Source of the DNA: Bacteroidota bacterium
GTDB taxonomy: Bacteria > Bacteroidota > Ignavibacteria > SZUA-365 > JAADGX01
Length of the DNA: 7,810 nt
Assembly (NCBI GenBank): GCA_024276335.1
Contig: JAJRXL010000223.1
Location: 1 to 7,810, forward strand
Direction: 5' to 3'
Below the pieces are notes generated by a model. It did no database searches and was not told the origin of the DNA. It saw only the letters and a list, made by a program, of their open reading frames with translations. Of this stretch, positions 6,358 to 7,810 are shown one piece after another; the stretch's first letter is position 1; the number at the start of each line of letters is the position of its first letter. The translations under genes and the position numbers were made by a program.

Positions 6358-7416
6358 TCAGTAAATGCGTGCGCGTTCCTTGCCGGTGAGTACGCGGAAC
6401 GCTCCCGCGGCCAACGCGCGCATTTCGTGTTCACCTTTAAAAACGAAAACCGGCGCAATCCAACGCACACGTTGCCTGATGTGCCTGACAATGCGTTTCG
6501 AATTGACCATTCCCCCTGTCAGGGTGATACAATCGACCTTGCCCTCGAGGACGGTTGCCATGGCTCCGATTTCCTTGGCAATCTGGTAGCACATGGCGTG
6601 AACGACGAGGAGCGCCTGCTTGTCGCCATTCGCGATCCGGGTTTCGATTTCCTCCAGATCTGGAGTGCCGAGGTATGCTTTGAGTCCGCCTTTTCCCATC
6701 ACTATTTTTCTGACTTCCGATTCCGAATATTTCCCGGAAAAACAGAGTGTGATGAATGGTTGAAGAGGCAGGCCGCCGGTGCGGTCGGGAGAAAACGGTC
6801 CTGCGCTGGAAGCGTCGTTCACATCGATGATCCTGCCCTTTCGCACGGGAGCGATGGAAATACCTCCGCCGAGATGTGCAACAATGACACGTGCGGATTT
6901 TAACTCCTTCCCGATTCTTCTTGCGCCTGCACGGGCTACGGCGTGGATGCTGAGAGCATGTGACAGCGCCCTGCGTTCGATTAACGGATGCCCTGAAAGC
7001 CGGGCCACCGGTTCGAATTCATCGGTGGAAATCGGGTCGACAACGTAAGCAGGGACGCCAAACTCGCGGGCCAGGTCATTGGCCAATACGCAGCCGAGAT
7101 TCGAAGCATGTTCGCCCTGGAGATTGCGCCGGGCGTCATCCAGCATTGCCTGGTTCACGGCATACGTTCCCCCGCGCACCGGTTTCAGTAGTCCTCCTCT
7201 TCCGACAATCGCGTCCGGAGGCCGTTCGTGTGACGCCTTGTCGAAAAACCGTTTTACTGCCCGGTAACGCGCGGCATAGCTCTCCCAGGGGGAGGTCCCC
7301 TTGTGGATGCGGTGCTTGATCGACGTTACGTGGACGAGTCGATCACCTGCGAATACGGCAAGCTTCGTTGATGTAGAACCGGGATTGATAACGTAAATGG
7401 CAGGATTCGGTGACAT
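6358..7416 (-). CDS. buk: Butyrate kinase-like acyl kinase
   Basis: Cytoplasmic kinase of the acetate/butyrate kinase (ASKHA) superfamily, reversibly converting an acyl phosphate plus ADP to the free acid plus ATP. The 352 residues match butyrate kinases (about 355) rather than acetate kinases (about 400). Visible are the phosphate-1 loop NPGSTSTKLAVF (11-22), the butyrate-kinase block VGRGGLLKPVRGGTYAVN (71-88), AHLGGGISIA (180-189), the GPFSPDRTGGLP segment (206-217) and the nucleotide-binding LTGGMVNSKRI (299-309). The ATG at 7416 is preceded by GGGGGTGAT (7427-7419), close to a full anti-Shine-Dalgarno match. It is the first gene of the operon, and iorA follows after 15 nt. With Ptb encoded in the same operon, it should finish the acyl-CoA to acid conversion and yield ATP. 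The real acyl group may be arylacetyl or branched-chain rather than butyryl, since no butyryl-CoA-forming genes are present here. Confidence 0.95.
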   Translation of the reverse strand: MSPNPAIYVINPGSTSTKLAVFAGDRLVHVTSIKHRIHKGTSPWESYAARYRAVKRFFDKASHERPPDAIVGRGGLLKPVRGGTYAVNQAMLDDARRNLQGEHASNLGCVLANDLAREFGVPAYVVDPISTDEFEPVARLSGHPLIERRALSHALSIHAVARAGARRIGKELKSARVIVAHLGGGISIAPVRKGRIIDVNDASSAGPFSPDRTGGLPLQPFITLCFSGKYSESEVRKIVMGKGGLKAYLGTPDLEEIETRIANGDKQALLVVHAMCYQIAKEIGAMATVLEGKVDCITLTGGMVNSKRIVRHIRQRVRWIAPVFVFKGEHEMRALAAGAFRVLTGKERARIY

Positions 7417-7533
7417 AAATCACCCCCGTTGTACTGGCAGGGTCAGAGGAAGTGCCGTTGGTCCAGAAGATATTTGCTTGCTCCCGGTTCGAGCCGAAGA
7501 GCCTCTTTCTGGAACAATGAAAATTACGAAAAT

Positions 7534-7546
7534 TCCCGGCGCGGGA
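7534..7546. repeat. Short perfect inverted repeat upstream of buk
   Basis: TCCCG-gcg-CGGGA, a 5-bp perfect inverted repeat with a 3-base centre, about 120 bp upstream of buk. No T-run follows on the minus strand, so it does not look like a terminator. It could be an operator or a small leader hairpin. Confidence 0.3.
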
Positions 7547-7752
7547 CAAACCTGCCTATACCCGGCTAACGTCATAAACACGGAATATGCTGATCAAACG
7601 AACCTCCCACTGCGCGGTTTTTTTGGGATTTTTTTCACCCTCAGGCGAAAAATAATGGTGATTTTCCTTGATATTGGATGATTATCGGTGAAATAAGGTC
7701 TTCTGACTTGATTTCGCTGTTTTATTTATATATTTTTAAACAATCTGCTTGA

Positions 7753-7769
7753 TTTGCAAAATCTGCAAA
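7753..7769. repeat. Inverted repeat TTTGCA-N5-TGCAAA beside the AT-rich tract
   Basis: A perfect 6-bp inverted repeat with a 5-base spacer lies just upstream (minus-strand sense) of the AT-rich tract that may be the operon promoter. ATCTGC also recurs at 7743-7748 and 7761-7766, 18 bp apart. The size and position suit a dimeric regulator's operator, but this is inference. Confidence 0.35.
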
Positions 7770-7810
7770 CCGAGAGCAGCATTGAGTCGCGATGCCTTGC
7801 CGATATACCC

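Larger units (their letters stand above)
7417..7810. promoter_or_regulatory. Non-coding leader/promoter region of the buk-iorA-iorB::ptb operon
   Basis: No gene is supported in these 394 bases. They are expected to hold the promoter of the minus-strand operon. Base composition is markedly AT-rich at about 7720-7760, where the minus strand reads TTTAAAAATATATAAATAAA (7740-7721), a plausible melting region but with no clean -35/-10 pair. A second weak candidate on the minus strand is TTGTCC (7550-7545) with TAATTT 17 nt further on, its spacer overlapping the inverted repeat at 7534-7546. I see no riboswitch or T-box hallmark. If the distal AT-rich site is used, the leader would be about 300 nt, long enough for regulation in the RNA. 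Confidence 0.4.

Noticed and set aside
7008..7020. tRNA T-arm-like GGTTCGAATTC
   Set aside because: It lies inside the conserved buk coding sequence and no tRNA cloverleaf can be built around it.
7601..7635. T-runs after a GC-rich stretch, resembling an intrinsic terminator on the plus strand
   Set aside because: Only a weak 4-bp AACC/GGTT pairing precedes the T-run, and there is no plus-strand gene upstream that would need it.
7397..7681. 94-codon plus-strand open frame across the buk start and leader
   Set aside because: Overlaps the buk start in antisense, lacks a convincing ribosome site, and the translation resembles no family I know.

Overview
This 7.8 kb window looks like part of the chromosome of an anaerobic bacterium. 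All genes have bacterial-style starts and Shine-Dalgarno sites, and three of the five belong to oxygen-sensitive, ferredoxin-linked amino-acid (2-oxoacid) metabolism. Base composition is moderately GC-rich in genes and AT-rich in the right-hand leader. I cannot name the organism. An amino-acid-fermenting, syntrophic or sulfate-reducing anaerobe (for example Desulfobacterota-like) would fit, but that is only an inference from gene content. No mobile element, CRISPR array, rRNA or tRNA is visible.

Layout, left to right. Bases 1-182 hold no supported gene. Bases 183-1751 (minus) encode a 522-residue sodium:neurotransmitter-symporter-family amino-acid transporter, strikingly close to LeuT. Bases 1752-2044 are a divergent promoter region with short repeats. 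Bases 2045-2779 (plus) encode a soluble family-2 glycosyltransferase of the dolichyl/polyprenyl-phosphate sugar synthase type. It converges on a three-gene minus-strand operon, transcribed right to left: butyrate kinase-like buk (7416-6358), iorA (6342-4504), and a gene (4511-2904) that fuses the IorB subunit to a complete phosphate butyryltransferase (Ptb). Bases 7417-7810 are the non-coding, partly AT-rich leader of this operon.

The operon is the most notable content. IorA plus the IorB domain should oxidatively decarboxylate aryl (or related) 2-oxoacids to acyl-CoA with ferredoxin reduction. The Ptb domain, covalently attached to IorB, would turn the acyl-CoA into acyl phosphate. Buk would then transfer the phosphate to ADP. 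Together they make a compact substrate-level phosphorylation module, 2-oxoacid to acid plus CO2, reduced ferredoxin and ATP. The same enzymes could in principle run in reverse to assimilate organic acids. The nearby LeuT-like transporter could supply amino acids, but it is a separate transcription unit and the link is inferred. The IorB-Ptb fusion is supported by one uninterrupted frame and by the lack of any plausible internal start for the Ptb part.
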